From an uncultured Eubacteriales bacterium (GTDB lineage: Bacteria; Bacillota; Clostridia; Peptostreptococcales; Anaerovoracaceae): a DNA stretch of 25,235 bases. Position numbers and translations under genes: made by a program. The notes under the pieces were generated by a model. That model worked only from the letters and a program-made list of their open reading frames with translations, made no database searches and was not told the origin of the DNA. The stretch spans positions 1 to 25,235 of the forward strand of contig CADBFL010000007.1 in NCBI GenBank assembly GCA_902793875.1. Reading direction: 5' to 3'. Positions 7,675 to 14,338 of this stretch are shown here, one piece after another (the stretch's first letter is position 1; each line of letters begins with the position of its first letter).

Positions 7675-8367
7675 ATGTACGACAAGAAAAAGAAATTCAG
7701 AAGATCTCCTGTGACGATTATCTGCTTTGTTCTGGCAGCTCTGATGCTCATCTACACATGCTATCAGGCCGGCACCACGATCCGTCAGATCAACGAGTAT
7801 TACGCTCAGTACGGAATGAAGGCCACGCCGGTCGAGTACATCACCTATGTGCTCCAGAGCGTCATCGGCACGCTGTTCAATGCCGTCGTTCTCTTCATGA
7901 TGGCGAAGATACATGACGATGTAAGAAAGAACAATCCGGCCAACTACAGGAGCGATGAGGAGATCGTCGAAGCAGCCGAGGCAAAGAAGGCGGCAAAAGA
8001 TACGAAGCAGTTCGAAAAGGGCGAGAAGGCAGCCGCCAAAGCAGCTGACAACAGCGATGTCAAGGTCAGCGTAAAGACTGAAAGCAATGAGCCTGTGGTC
8101 GTCGATTTCATCGCAGCCGACGCCGAAGCGCCTGCAGAAGCCGTGAAGGAGCCTGCGGCGAAGAAGCCTGCGGCAAAAAAGACTGCGGCAAAGAAGCCTG
8201 CTGCGAAAAAACCGGCTGCAAAGAAGACTGCGGCAAAGAAGACGGCAGACGAAAAGGACGCTCCTGAAAAGACCGCGGCAAAGAAAGCGGCCCCTAAGAA
8301 AAAGGCAGCTCCGAAGAAGACTGACGAAAAGAAAGAGGATAAGGCAGAAGAAAAGACAGAAGAGTAG
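7675..8367 (+). CDS. Two-helix membrane protein with a histone-H1-like Lys/Ala-rich tail
   Basis: This 230-residue protein begins with a basic stretch (DKKKKFRR), then has two membrane helices (about 12-32 and 54-78) joined by a short loop. The positive-inside rule puts both ends in the cytoplasm. From about residue 100 the chain is low-complexity. Six tandem pentads of AAKKP/AAKKT at 161-190 are followed by similar Lys/Ala/Pro units, and the end is acidic (Glu-rich). Such repeats occur in histone H1 and in some bacterial HU-like and topoisomerase tails, where they bind nucleic acid. Here the tail is tethered to the membrane, so a role in contacting DNA, RNA or acidic polymers is an inference. 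AGAGGA (7661-7666) supports the start, and a strong terminator follows. No known family recognised for the membrane part. Confidence 0.85.
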   Translation: MYDKKKKFRRSPVTIICFVLAALMLIYTCYQAGTTIRQINEYYAQYGMKATPVEYITYVLQSVIGTLFNAVVLFMMAKIHDDVRKNNPANYRSDEEIVEAAEAKKAAKDTKQFEKGEKAAAKAADNSDVKVSVKTESNEPVVVDFIAADAEAPAEAVKEPAAKKPAAKKTAAKKPAAKKPAAKKTAAKKTADEKDAPEKTAAKKAAPKKKAAPKKTDEKKEDKAEEKTEE

Positions 8368-8374
8368 TTCACTG

Positions 8375-8412
8375 AAGGCCGCGTGACCGGCAATGGCCGG
8401 ACGCGGCCTTTT
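8375..8412 (+). terminator. Terminator after the Lys/Ala-tail gene
   Basis: A 10-bp outer stem (8375-8384 with 8401-8410) encloses a second perfect CCGGC/GCCGG stem with an AATG loop, followed by TTTT. The ribosome-binding site of the next gene begins only eight bases later, so the downstream operon may be fed by read-through or this element may act as an attenuator. Confidence 0.8.
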
Positions 8413-8428
8413 GGAATACGGAGGGTAC

Positions 8429-9307
8429 ATGATCGACTGGAAAGAAATAAGGCTTGAAGACAAGGCCGCGATAGAAGACAAGATATGCGCCAGCGGATGC
8501 CACGGAGCCGACTACAGCTTCACCAATCTTTACATTTGGCGCAAGGCGTACAAGCCGCTCATCGCATGGTGCGACGACCGCCTGCTTGTAGGCATGCCGC
8601 AGTGGAATGTATATGCGTATCCGAAGGGCGACGGAGAGATAAAAGGAAGCATAGAGCTTCTGCTCGACGAGGCCCACTCCCGCGGAGAAAAACTCTATAT
8701 GAGAGGCCTCACGGACAGGACTCTTCAGGAGTTCCTGCCTCTTTACGGAGACAGGTTCGAGATCACTGAGGACCGCGACAACGCCGACTACATCTATTCG
8801 GCTGAGAAGCTCTGCGAGCTTCCGGGCAGGCATCTTTCATCGAAGCGGAACCACATAAAGCATTTCGAGAGGAACGGAGAATGGGAATTCGTCCCTGTCA
8901 CCGAGGACACAAAGGCGGCCGGGGATTTCGTGAACGAGTTCTATCATGAAAAGAACGATCCGAGCCTCGCCGATGAGGCGGACGCGATCGAGGAGATGTT
9001 CAGAAACTACAGGGAGCTGGGGTTCCTCGGAGGACTGCTTTACCAGAAGGGCGAGCCTGTCGCGTTCACTGCCGGCACCAGACTCGATAACGAGGTCTTC
9101 GATACCCATTTCGAAAAGGCTCTGCCGGGAGTCGAGGGAGCGTACACCATGGTGAACCGCGAGTTCGCCAGGCTCGTGCGCGAACGCCTGCCTCAGATAC
9201 AGTACTTCAACCGCGAAGAGGACATGGGCATCGAGGGGCTGAGACGCGCCAAGGAGAGCTATCATCCGGACTTCCTTCTCATGAAGTACTACGCGAAAGA
9301 GAAATAA
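8429..9307 (+). CDS. DUF2156 (phosphatidylglycerol lysyltransferase C-terminal-like) protein
   Basis: This 292-residue protein carries the DUF2156 hallmarks: YSFTNLYIWRKAY (29-41), SSKRNHIKHFE (137-147) and NREEDMGIEGLRRAKESYHP (261-280). The family has a double GNAT-like fold related to the catalytic part of MprF and FemX-type aminoacyl transferases. This copy lacks the membrane part, so it is soluble and its acceptor is unknown. I chose the ATG at 8429 because GGAGGG (8420-8425) precedes it. An in-frame ATG at 8393 lies in the terminator loop and would add a poorly supported 12 residues. A GNAT gene follows after 10 bases and thrH after that, probably as one operon. Confidence 0.9.
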   Translation: MIDWKEIRLEDKAAIEDKICASGCHGADYSFTNLYIWRKAYKPLIAWCDDRLLVGMPQWNVYAYPKGDGEIKGSIELLLDEAHSRGEKLYMRGLTDRTLQEFLPLYGDRFEITEDRDNADYIYSAEKLCELPGRHLSSKRNHIKHFERNGEWEFVPVTEDTKAAGDFVNEFYHEKNDPSLADEADAIEEMFRNYRELGFLGGLLYQKGEPVAFTAGTRLDNEVFDTHFEKALPGVEGAYTMVNREFARLVRERLPQIQYFNREEDMGIEGLRRAKESYHPDFLLMKYYAKEK

Positions 9308-9317
9308 CCGCAGGAAG

Positions 9318-10235
9318 ATGACGGATAAGAATTATGAGATAAAAACGACCGGTGAAAGCGGCGTGTACGAAGGGCTGCGCGGACTGTGGTGCGAAGTCTT
9401 CGGAGACGAGCCGGAGTACGTGGACGGAACGTACGGAAACTTCGGAGATGACATAACGGGATACGCTGTCACGGACGGAGGCGGCAGAGTGGTGAGCGCT
9501 CTTTCCTGCTATAGGTGCGGGACCTTCAGGGGGCAGGACGTATACGTCAGCTACGCTGTGTGCACCGCTCCTGATCACCGGGGGAAGGGACTTGCGGGCG
9601 CGCTTGTGAGACATGTCATGGACGAAGTGCTTGCAGGGGGCGGCATATCGCTGGTCTCTCCGCTCGATGAGAAGCTCGGAGACTGGTATTCGCACCTCGG
9701 ATACGAGCCGTATTTCTTCGCTTCACGCGCCGCGCTGTTTACAGCAGACGATGACGATGACTTCGACGACTTCGATATCGGAGACGGGGAGGCTTTCGAA
9801 GCCTTCAGACCGCGCATAGGTCTTGAGCCGGCTGACGCCGATACATATAACAGGTACAGAGAGGCCTTTCTTGCCGGCAGGCCTCACGTCGAGCTGAGCG
9901 GCAGGATGCTGAAGCAGATCGGGTACGAGTGCTACGATGACGGAGGCCTTTACATCATAAACGGGGGCGACGCCATCTGCGACATATCCACGGCGGCAGG
10001 CGGAAGCCTCATCATGACGGAATTCATGCTGAACCCCGTGCTCGAGGAGCTCTCGCTCGAGATAGATACGGAGATAACGTCCGCGATCGCGAGGCAGACG
10101 GGAGCCTTCGAAGTGATGTACAGCGCTCCGGGAGCCGTGAGATGCCAGTCCATGGCGGCGGGCGTCAGAGCTTTCGATCCCGGAGAGGAAGGCTATGCAT
10201 TCAGCGAAGCCTATTTCGGACACCCCATAGAATGA
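9318..10235 (+). CDS. GNAT-family N-acetyltransferase
   Basis: This 305-residue protein has an N-terminal GNAT domain (about 5-145). The acetyl-CoA loop is VCTAPDHRGKGLAGAL (81-96), matching the R/Q-x-x-G-x-G/A motif, and the second half of the fold ends at GDWYSHLGYEPYF. Residues 150-305 form a further domain with little recognisable motif, preceded by an acidic linker (DDDDDFDDFD, about 140-151). The arrangement recalls a shortened Eis-like protein, but it is too short for the full three-domain form. The acceptor is unknown. AGGA lies very close to the ATG, so translation may be coupled to the DUF2156 gene ten bases upstream. Confidence 0.85.
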   Translation: MTDKNYEIKTTGESGVYEGLRGLWCEVFGDEPEYVDGTYGNFGDDITGYAVTDGGGRVVSALSCYRCGTFRGQDVYVSYAVCTAPDHRGKGLAGALVRHVMDEVLAGGGISLVSPLDEKLGDWYSHLGYEPYFFASRAALFTADDDDDFDDFDIGDGEAFEAFRPRIGLEPADADTYNRYREAFLAGRPHVELSGRMLKQIGYECYDDGGLYIINGGDAICDISTAAGGSLIMTEFMLNPVLEELSLEIDTEITSAIARQTGAFEVMYSAPGAVRCQSMAAGVRAFDPGEEGYAFSEAYFGHPIE

Positions 10236-10260
10236 TTTCCGACCCGACAGGAGGTAGCAT

Positions 10261-10860
10261 ATGAATATAGTTTGTCTTGACATGGAGGGCGTGCTCGTCC
10301 CGGAGATATGGATAGCGTTCAGCAAGGAGAGCGGCATACCCGAGCTCTCGCGCACTACAAGAGACGAGCCCGATTACGATAAGCTGATGAAGTGGAGGAT
10401 AGGCATCCTCAGGGAGCGCGGGCTGAAGCTCAGTGACGTGCAGGATACGATCTCGAGGATAGACCCTCTTCCGGGAGCGAAGGAGTTCCTCGACGCGCTG
10501 CGCGAGGAGACCCAGGTCATAGTGCTGAGCGACACATTCTCGCAGTTCGCAAAGCCTCTGATGAAGAAGCTCGGATGGCCGGCGCTGTTCTGCAACGAGC
10601 TCATCATCGATGAAGAGGGCTACATCGCGGACATCAGGATGAGGTGCGACCATTCCAAGCTCACGACGGTCAGGGGCCTGCAGTCGATAGGCTTCGACAC
10701 GATCGCGGCCGGAGACAGCTATAACGATCTTGAGATGATCGAAGCCAGCAAGGCGGGCTTCCTCTTCAGATCGACGGATCAGATCAGGAAGGACTACCCG
10801 CAGTATCCGGCGTTCGAGGACTACGACGAGTTCCTCGCTGCCATCAAAGATGCTCTGTGA
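10261..10860 (+). CDS. thrH: ThrH-type HAD phosphatase (phosphoserine phosphatase / homoserine phosphotransferase)
   Basis: This 199-residue HAD enzyme closely follows the pattern I remember for Pseudomonas ThrH, which removes phosphate from phosphoserine and can transfer it to homoserine. Motif I is CLDMEGVLVPEIWIAF (nucleophile Asp7, acid Glu9, the unusual DxEG form seen in ThrH). Motif II is VLSDTF (Ser90), the motif III lysine is probably Lys133, and motif IV is AAGDSYNDLEM (Asp152, Asp156). The length matches. AGGAGG at 10249-10254 gives a good start. It ends a run with the DUF2156 and GNAT genes. Serine/threonine biosynthesis is the expected pathway; whether the phosphotransferase activity exists here is unknown. 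Confidence 0.9.
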   Translation: MNIVCLDMEGVLVPEIWIAFSKESGIPELSRTTRDEPDYDKLMKWRIGILRERGLKLSDVQDTISRIDPLPGAKEFLDALREETQVIVLSDTFSQFAKPLMKKLGWPALFCNELIIDEEGYIADIRMRCDHSKLTTVRGLQSIGFDTIAAGDSYNDLEMIEASKAGFLFRSTDQIRKDYPQYPAFEDYDEFLAAIKDAL

Positions 10861-10913
10861 AACACCGTCAGAGAGCGGCTCCAAAATTTCCTACTCAAGT
10901 TATAGGAATTCGC

Positions 10914-10942
10914 TTGATTTTGACTGCTCCCGGTTGTACTAT
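10914..10942 (+). promoter_or_regulatory. Possible promoter for the DUF1858 gene
   Basis: TTGATT (10914-10919) and TACTAT (10937-10942) are 17 bases apart, about 50 bases before the gene. An overlapping TTGACT/TATAGT pair has only 14-base spacing and is less likely. Confidence 0.5.
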
Positions 10943-10995
10943 AGTGGGGCAATAAAGAAAACGCATAATCATGAGATAAAAAGGAGACTGAAGAT

Positions 10996-11190
10996 ATGAT
11001 CACTAAGGACATGGTAATCGGAGAAGTCATCAACGCTCATCCTGAACTCGTTCGCACGTTCTTTGCGAACGGCATGATGTGCATCGGCTGCCCTGCTTCC
11101 CAGGGCGAGTCCATCGACGAGGCAGCTCAGGTACACGGACTCGACGCCGACCAGCTGGTCAACGCGCTCAACGAGGCGCTCGGAGCATAA
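10996..11190 (+). CDS. DUF1858 redox-disulfide domain protein
   Basis: This 64-residue protein consists only of a DUF1858 domain, also described as a hybrid-cluster-protein-associated redox disulfide domain. It shows TKDMVIGEVINAHPELVRTFFANGM leading to a CIGC motif (Cys29 and Cys32) and a C-terminal helix pair. The two cysteines suggest a reversible disulfide or metal/cluster contact. No hybrid cluster protein gene is next to it here. AAGGAG (10981-10986) is nine bases from the ATG, and it has its own promoter and terminator, so it is probably monocistronic and well expressed. Partner unknown. Confidence 0.9.
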   Translation: MITKDMVIGEVINAHPELVRTFFANGMMCIGCPASQGESIDEAAQVHGLDADQLVNALNEALGA

Positions 11191-11221
11191 CGGACGCCGG
11201 ACCGGAATAAGGAAGACGCGT

Positions 11222-11259
11222 ATGCGGCGGGGAGAAGGCGCTCCCTGCCGTATTGTTTT
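11222..11259 (+). terminator. Terminator after the DUF1858 gene
   Basis: A 10-bp stem with one G-T pair (11225-11234 with 11241-11250, extendable by about three pairs) and a 6-base loop is followed by the T-rich TATTGTTTT. The end of the T-stretch overlaps the -35 box of the next promoter. Confidence 0.75.
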
Positions 11260-11286
11260 GCAAATAAGGATGCATCCGTGTAAAAT
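11258..11286 (+). promoter_or_regulatory. Promoter for the B3/B4-cdd-channel gene run
   Basis: TTGCAA (11258-11263) and TAAAAT (11281-11286) are exactly 17 bases apart, 40 bases before the B3/B4 gene. The same TTGCAA-17-TA..T layout recurs at 21645-21673. Confidence 0.65.
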
Positions 11287-11326
11287 CACATGGTAGAGGA
11301 AATATGAGATAAACGGAGGGAAGGGA

Positions 11327-12088
11327 ATGTATTTTGAAGTAAGCAGGGAGATGTTCGACAAACTGCCGACGTTCACGGTCGGAGTCGTTGCGGTCCAGGG
11401 CATAGACAATACGAAGGACGTGCCGGCCATCACGGAGATGCTCGACAGATACGCCGAAGAGTGCAGACAGTACTTTGAGGCCTCGGGAAACAAGGCGAAG
11501 GATGATCCGTGCGTCACGCCTTACCGCGAAGCCTTCAGGGCAACAGGCGTCAATCCGAACAGATACGCCTGCGCCATAGAGGCCCTGATGGACAGGATCG
11601 CGAAGGGAAAGGGCATGCCTCATATCAACGCCGCGGTGGACCTCGGGAACGCCGTGTCCCTCAAATACAGACTGCCTGTAGGGGCGCACGACATGTACAC
11701 CTTCCTGAGACCTGACGGGACGGGCAGGGGCAGCGAGGATGCCGGCATCGAGGTAAGACCTGCGACGGAAGAAGATCACTTCAGACCTTTCGGCGCTCCT
11801 GAAGGCGAATACGATGATCCGGAGCCGGGCGAGATCGTATATGTTTCGGGCCACGAGGTCAGGACCCGCCGCTGGGCCTGGAGGCAGAGCGAGCAGGGCA
11901 AGATGACTGAAAAGACCACGGCCGTTTTCTATCCGATCGACGGATTCAGCGATGTGAACATCGAAGACATAAAAAAGGCGATGAAGGATTTCACGGAGCT
12001 TCTCGCCAACTACTTCGCGAGATCGGGAAGCCGCTGCACGGTGGCGACCGGCATGGTCGACAGGGATCATCCGAGATTCGAATTCTGA
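11327..12088 (+). CDS. B3/B4 (PheRS beta editing-like) domain protein
   Basis: This 253-residue soluble protein matches the free-standing B3/B4 domain proteins related to the editing domain of the phenylalanyl-tRNA synthetase beta chain. The conserved core is PYREAFRATGVNPNRY (65-80), followed by ALMDRIAKGKGMPHINAAVDLGNAVSLKYRLPVGAHD within residues 86-122, and a later TTAVFYPIDGFSDV (197-210). In PheRS this domain hydrolyses mischarged Tyr-tRNA; free-standing copies are presumed to edit mischarged tRNA or bind amino-acyl ligands, which is not shown here. GGAGGG (11315-11320) precedes the ATG. cdd follows after 19 bases, so this is the first gene of a long same-strand run. Confidence 0.88.
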   Translation: MYFEVSREMFDKLPTFTVGVVAVQGIDNTKDVPAITEMLDRYAEECRQYFEASGNKAKDDPCVTPYREAFRATGVNPNRYACAIEALMDRIAKGKGMPHINAAVDLGNAVSLKYRLPVGAHDMYTFLRPDGTGRGSEDAGIEVRPATEEDHFRPFGAPEGEYDDPEPGEIVYVSGHEVRTRRWAWRQSEQGKMTEKTTAVFYPIDGFSDVNIEDIKKAMKDFTELLANYFARSGSRCTVATGMVDRDHPRFEF

Positions 12089-12107
12089 AAGGAACGGAGA
12101 AGACAAA

Positions 12108-12545
12108 GTGAAAAAGGCTGCTGATATCGATAATGAAATGAAGGCCGAACTCATAAGCCGCGCCATCGGAGCGCAGAAGTATTCGTTCGCGCCGTATTCA
12201 AGGTATAACGTGGGCGCGGCAGCGCTCTTCGATTCCGGAGAGATATATACCGGCGTCAATGTGGAAAGCGCTTCGTTCTCGGGCACCATATGCGCTGAGA
12301 GAAACGCCATATTCCACGCCGTCGCCATGGGAGAAAGAAGGCTCATCGCGATAGCGATAGTCGGCGGCACGGACTTCGCGCGCGAGGAGTACTGCGTGCC
12401 GTGCGGCGCATGCAGGCAGGTGATGAGGGATTTTGCCGACAAGGACAACATGATAATCCTTTCGGCAAAGGAGCCGGACGATTATCTGGATCATACTCTC
12501 GATGAGATGCTTCCGTTCAGCTTCGGCCCTGAATCGCTCGACTGA
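12108..12545 (+). CDS. cdd: Cytidine deaminase
   Basis: This 145-residue zinc enzyme deaminates cytidine and deoxycytidine to uridine forms in pyrimidine salvage. The zinc and catalytic motifs are complete: TICAERNAIFHA with Cys62 and catalytic Glu64, and VPCGACRQV with Cys99 and Cys102. The substrate-binding FAPYSRYNVGAAAL (27-40) is also present. The length is typical of the homotetrameric form. The start is a GTG with CGGAGA seven bases upstream; an ATG ten codons later has no ribosome-binding site. The ion-channel gene follows after about 19 bases. Confidence 0.96.
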   Translation: MKKAADIDNEMKAELISRAIGAQKYSFAPYSRYNVGAAALFDSGEIYTGVNVESASFSGTICAERNAIFHAVAMGERRLIAIAIVGGTDFAREEYCVPCGACRQVMRDFADKDNMIILSAKEPDDYLDHTLDEMLPFSFGPESLD

Positions 12546-12564
12546 CGGAGGTTCGGAAAAAGCC

Positions 12565-12978
12565 ATGAAACTCAGGATGCTCTGGTCGGTAACAAAGAGG
12601 ATAGGCTTTCACAAGGTGCTCGCGGGATTCGCGGCATGGTTTTTCATATCCGCCTTCCTGATAATGCTGGTCGAGCCCGGCATCAGCGGCTTCGGGGATG
12701 CGGTCTGGTACTGCTTCGTCGCCTGCACGTCTATAGGCTTCGGAGACCTCGTTGCGGCGACATTCGCAGGACGCCTGCTGACGATGCTTCTGACCGTATA
12801 CGAGATCGTGATAGTCGCGATGTTCTCGGGCGTCGTGGTCAGCTACTATCTCGAGGTCGTGCACAGAAGAGAGAACGAGATCGTTATGGACTTTCTCGAC
12901 AGGATGGAGCATCTTACCGAACTGCCGCCTGAGGAACTCAAAGAGATAGAGGACAAGGTGAAGAAATACAGATATTAG
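12565..12978 (+). CDS. Two-TM potassium-channel-like protein
   Basis: This 137-residue protein has two helices (about 17-36 and 69-96) flanking a pore loop with the selectivity filter TSIGFGD (55-61), the GFG variant of the K+ channel TxGYGD motif. A charged, probably coiled C-terminal helix (100-137) follows; no RCK domain is present. It should form a tetrameric K+-selective pore in the membrane. I placed the start at 12565, after GGAGGT (12547-12552); a longer ORF from 12502 would overlap cdd and add unrelated residues. The next gene is a ClC chloride channel 43 bases downstream. Confidence 0.88.
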   Translation: MKLRMLWSVTKRIGFHKVLAGFAAWFFISAFLIMLVEPGISGFGDAVWYCFVACTSIGFGDLVAATFAGRLLTMLLTVYEIVIVAMFSGVVVSYYLEVVHRRENEIVMDFLDRMEHLTELPPEELKEIEDKVKKYRY

Positions 12979-13021
12979 ACGCAATAGCATGAAACAATGT
13001 TATGAATAATGTAACTATATT

Positions 13022-14338
13022 ATGAAAAGAAACATCGGCAATGAAATCAAACTCGGACTGCTCACCATATTGCTCGGCGCGTTCTGCGGGGCCGTGATAT
13101 GGCTGTTTCTGAGGCTGCTGGGGATATGCACCGGCCTTATCTGGGATACACTCATCCCGGCGAAGGCCGGTTTCAAATACCTGCCTGTACTGATCTGCGC
13201 CGCCGGAGGGCTCCTCGCCGGACTCGTGCGCAAAAGATACGGGGACTACCCTGAAGAGCTCCATCAGGTGCTCGGCAAGGTCAGAAAAGAGAAGCACTAC
13301 GACTACAGCAAAATGGCCGTGATACTGGTCTGCGCATTCATACCGCTGGTATTCGGAGCGAGCGTCGGACCCGAGGCGGGACTGACCGGCATCATCGCGG
13401 GCCTCTGCTACTGGGTCGGAGATAATGTAAAATACGCAAAGGAACACGCCGAAGAATATTCTGAGATCGGCGCCGCCGTGACGCTGGGGAGCCTCTTTCA
13501 TGTGCCGCTCTTCGGCATTTTCGCGGTCGAGGAGGACCCGGAGGCTGACGGCGCGATACCGGCGATGCCGAAGGCGTCGAAGCTTCTGCTGTACGGCCTG
13601 TCCACGGGCTCGGCATATCTCGTGATGAGATGCCTGAACAGTCTGCTGGGCGATGCGTCGCTGGGCTTTCCGTCCTTCGATTTCGCAGAGCCTGCGCCTG
13701 CGGACTTTGCAATGATGCTCGCATACATCCCCGCGGGGATGCTGCTTTACCTTGTGTTCGGATATTCCGGGAAGATAACGGGCATGGCTGCAGAGAAGAT
13801 ACCGCCTGTGGCGAGCGAGACGATATGCGGAGCGGTGACAGGCCTCATGGCGGTATTCGCGCCGATGGTCACTTTCTCGGGTGAAGAGCAGATGGGAGAG
13901 CTGCCTGAGACCTTCATGCAATATGCTCCGGCCGCGCTCATCGGCATCTGCATGCTCAAACTGGTCATGACGGCGTTCTGCATACGCTTCGGCATGAAGG
14001 GCGGACATTTCTTCCCGCTCATATTCGCATGCTCGTGCATGGGCTTCGCAGTTGCGGCGACGGTGTTCGGAAGCGCCGCGGATCAGGCGGCGCTGACAGG
14101 TCATGCGGTATTCGCTGCGGCGATAATAACAGCCGCCACCCTGGGAGCTCAGATGAAGCAGCCGCTCGCAGTCTCGATGCTGCTTCTCATATGCTTTCCT
14201 CTCCGCTATGTGCTGTGGATATTCATAGCGGCGGCGCTTGCCGGGCGGATCGCCGGACGCAGGGAGAAAGGCTCGGAAGGGGCGGAGGATACAGCAGAAG
14301 AAGAGGCAGAAGGGGAAGAAGCAAAAGAGGAGGCCTGA
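13022..14338 (+). CDS. ClC-family chloride channel or transporter
   Basis: This 438-residue membrane protein has about ten hydrophobic segments and ClC motifs: GASVGPEAGL (112-121) in place of the usual GxEGP, and GMKGGHFFP (324-332) in the place of GxFxP. In the canonical motif the gating glutamate precedes GP; here that position is Val115, as in YfeO-like relatives with 'GPE', so it may be a passive channel rather than a proton-coupled exchanger (inference). The C-terminus is a Glu/Ala-rich acidic tail (about 415-438). No Shine-Dalgarno is visible before the only usable ATG; the preceding 45 bases are AT-rich, so the start could be leaderless or weak. The next gene begins right after the stop. 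Confidence 0.88.
   Translation: MKRNIGNEIKLGLLTILLGAFCGAVIWLFLRLLGICTGLIWDTLIPAKAGFKYLPVLICAAGGLLAGLVRKRYGDYPEELHQVLGKVRKEKHYDYSKMAVILVCAFIPLVFGASVGPEAGLTGIIAGLCYWVGDNVKYAKEHAEEYSEIGAAVTLGSLFHVPLFGIFAVEEDPEADGAIPAMPKASKLLLYGLSTGSAYLVMRCLNSLLGDASLGFPSFDFAEPAPADFAMMLAYIPAGMLLYLVFGYSGKITGMAAEKIPPVASETICGAVTGLMAVFAPMVTFSGEEQMGELPETFMQYAPAALIGICMLKLVMTAFCIRFGMKGGHFFPLIFACSCMGFAVAATVFGSAADQAALTGHAVFAAAIITAATLGAQMKQPLAVSMLLLICFPLRYVLWIFIAAALAGRIAGRREKGSEGAEDTAEEEAEGEEAKEEA

Noticed and set aside
8161..8260. Periodic DNA in the Lys/Ala tail as a possible CRISPR or minisatellite
   Set aside because: The 15-base period is explained by the AAKKP/T codons; there are no spacers.
8393..8428. An earlier in-frame ATG for the DUF2156 gene
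   Set aside because: It lies in the loop of the terminator hairpin, lacks a ribosome-binding site and adds residues not fitting the family; the ATG at 8429 follows GGAGGG.
10886..10914. Imperfect inverted repeat (TTCCTA...TAGGAA) after thrH
   Set aside because: Short AT-rich stem without a T-run; not a credible terminator.
12502..12564. An earlier ATG for the potassium-channel gene
   Set aside because: It overlaps cdd by 44 bases and adds 21 polar residues; the ATG at 12565 has GGAGGT upstream.
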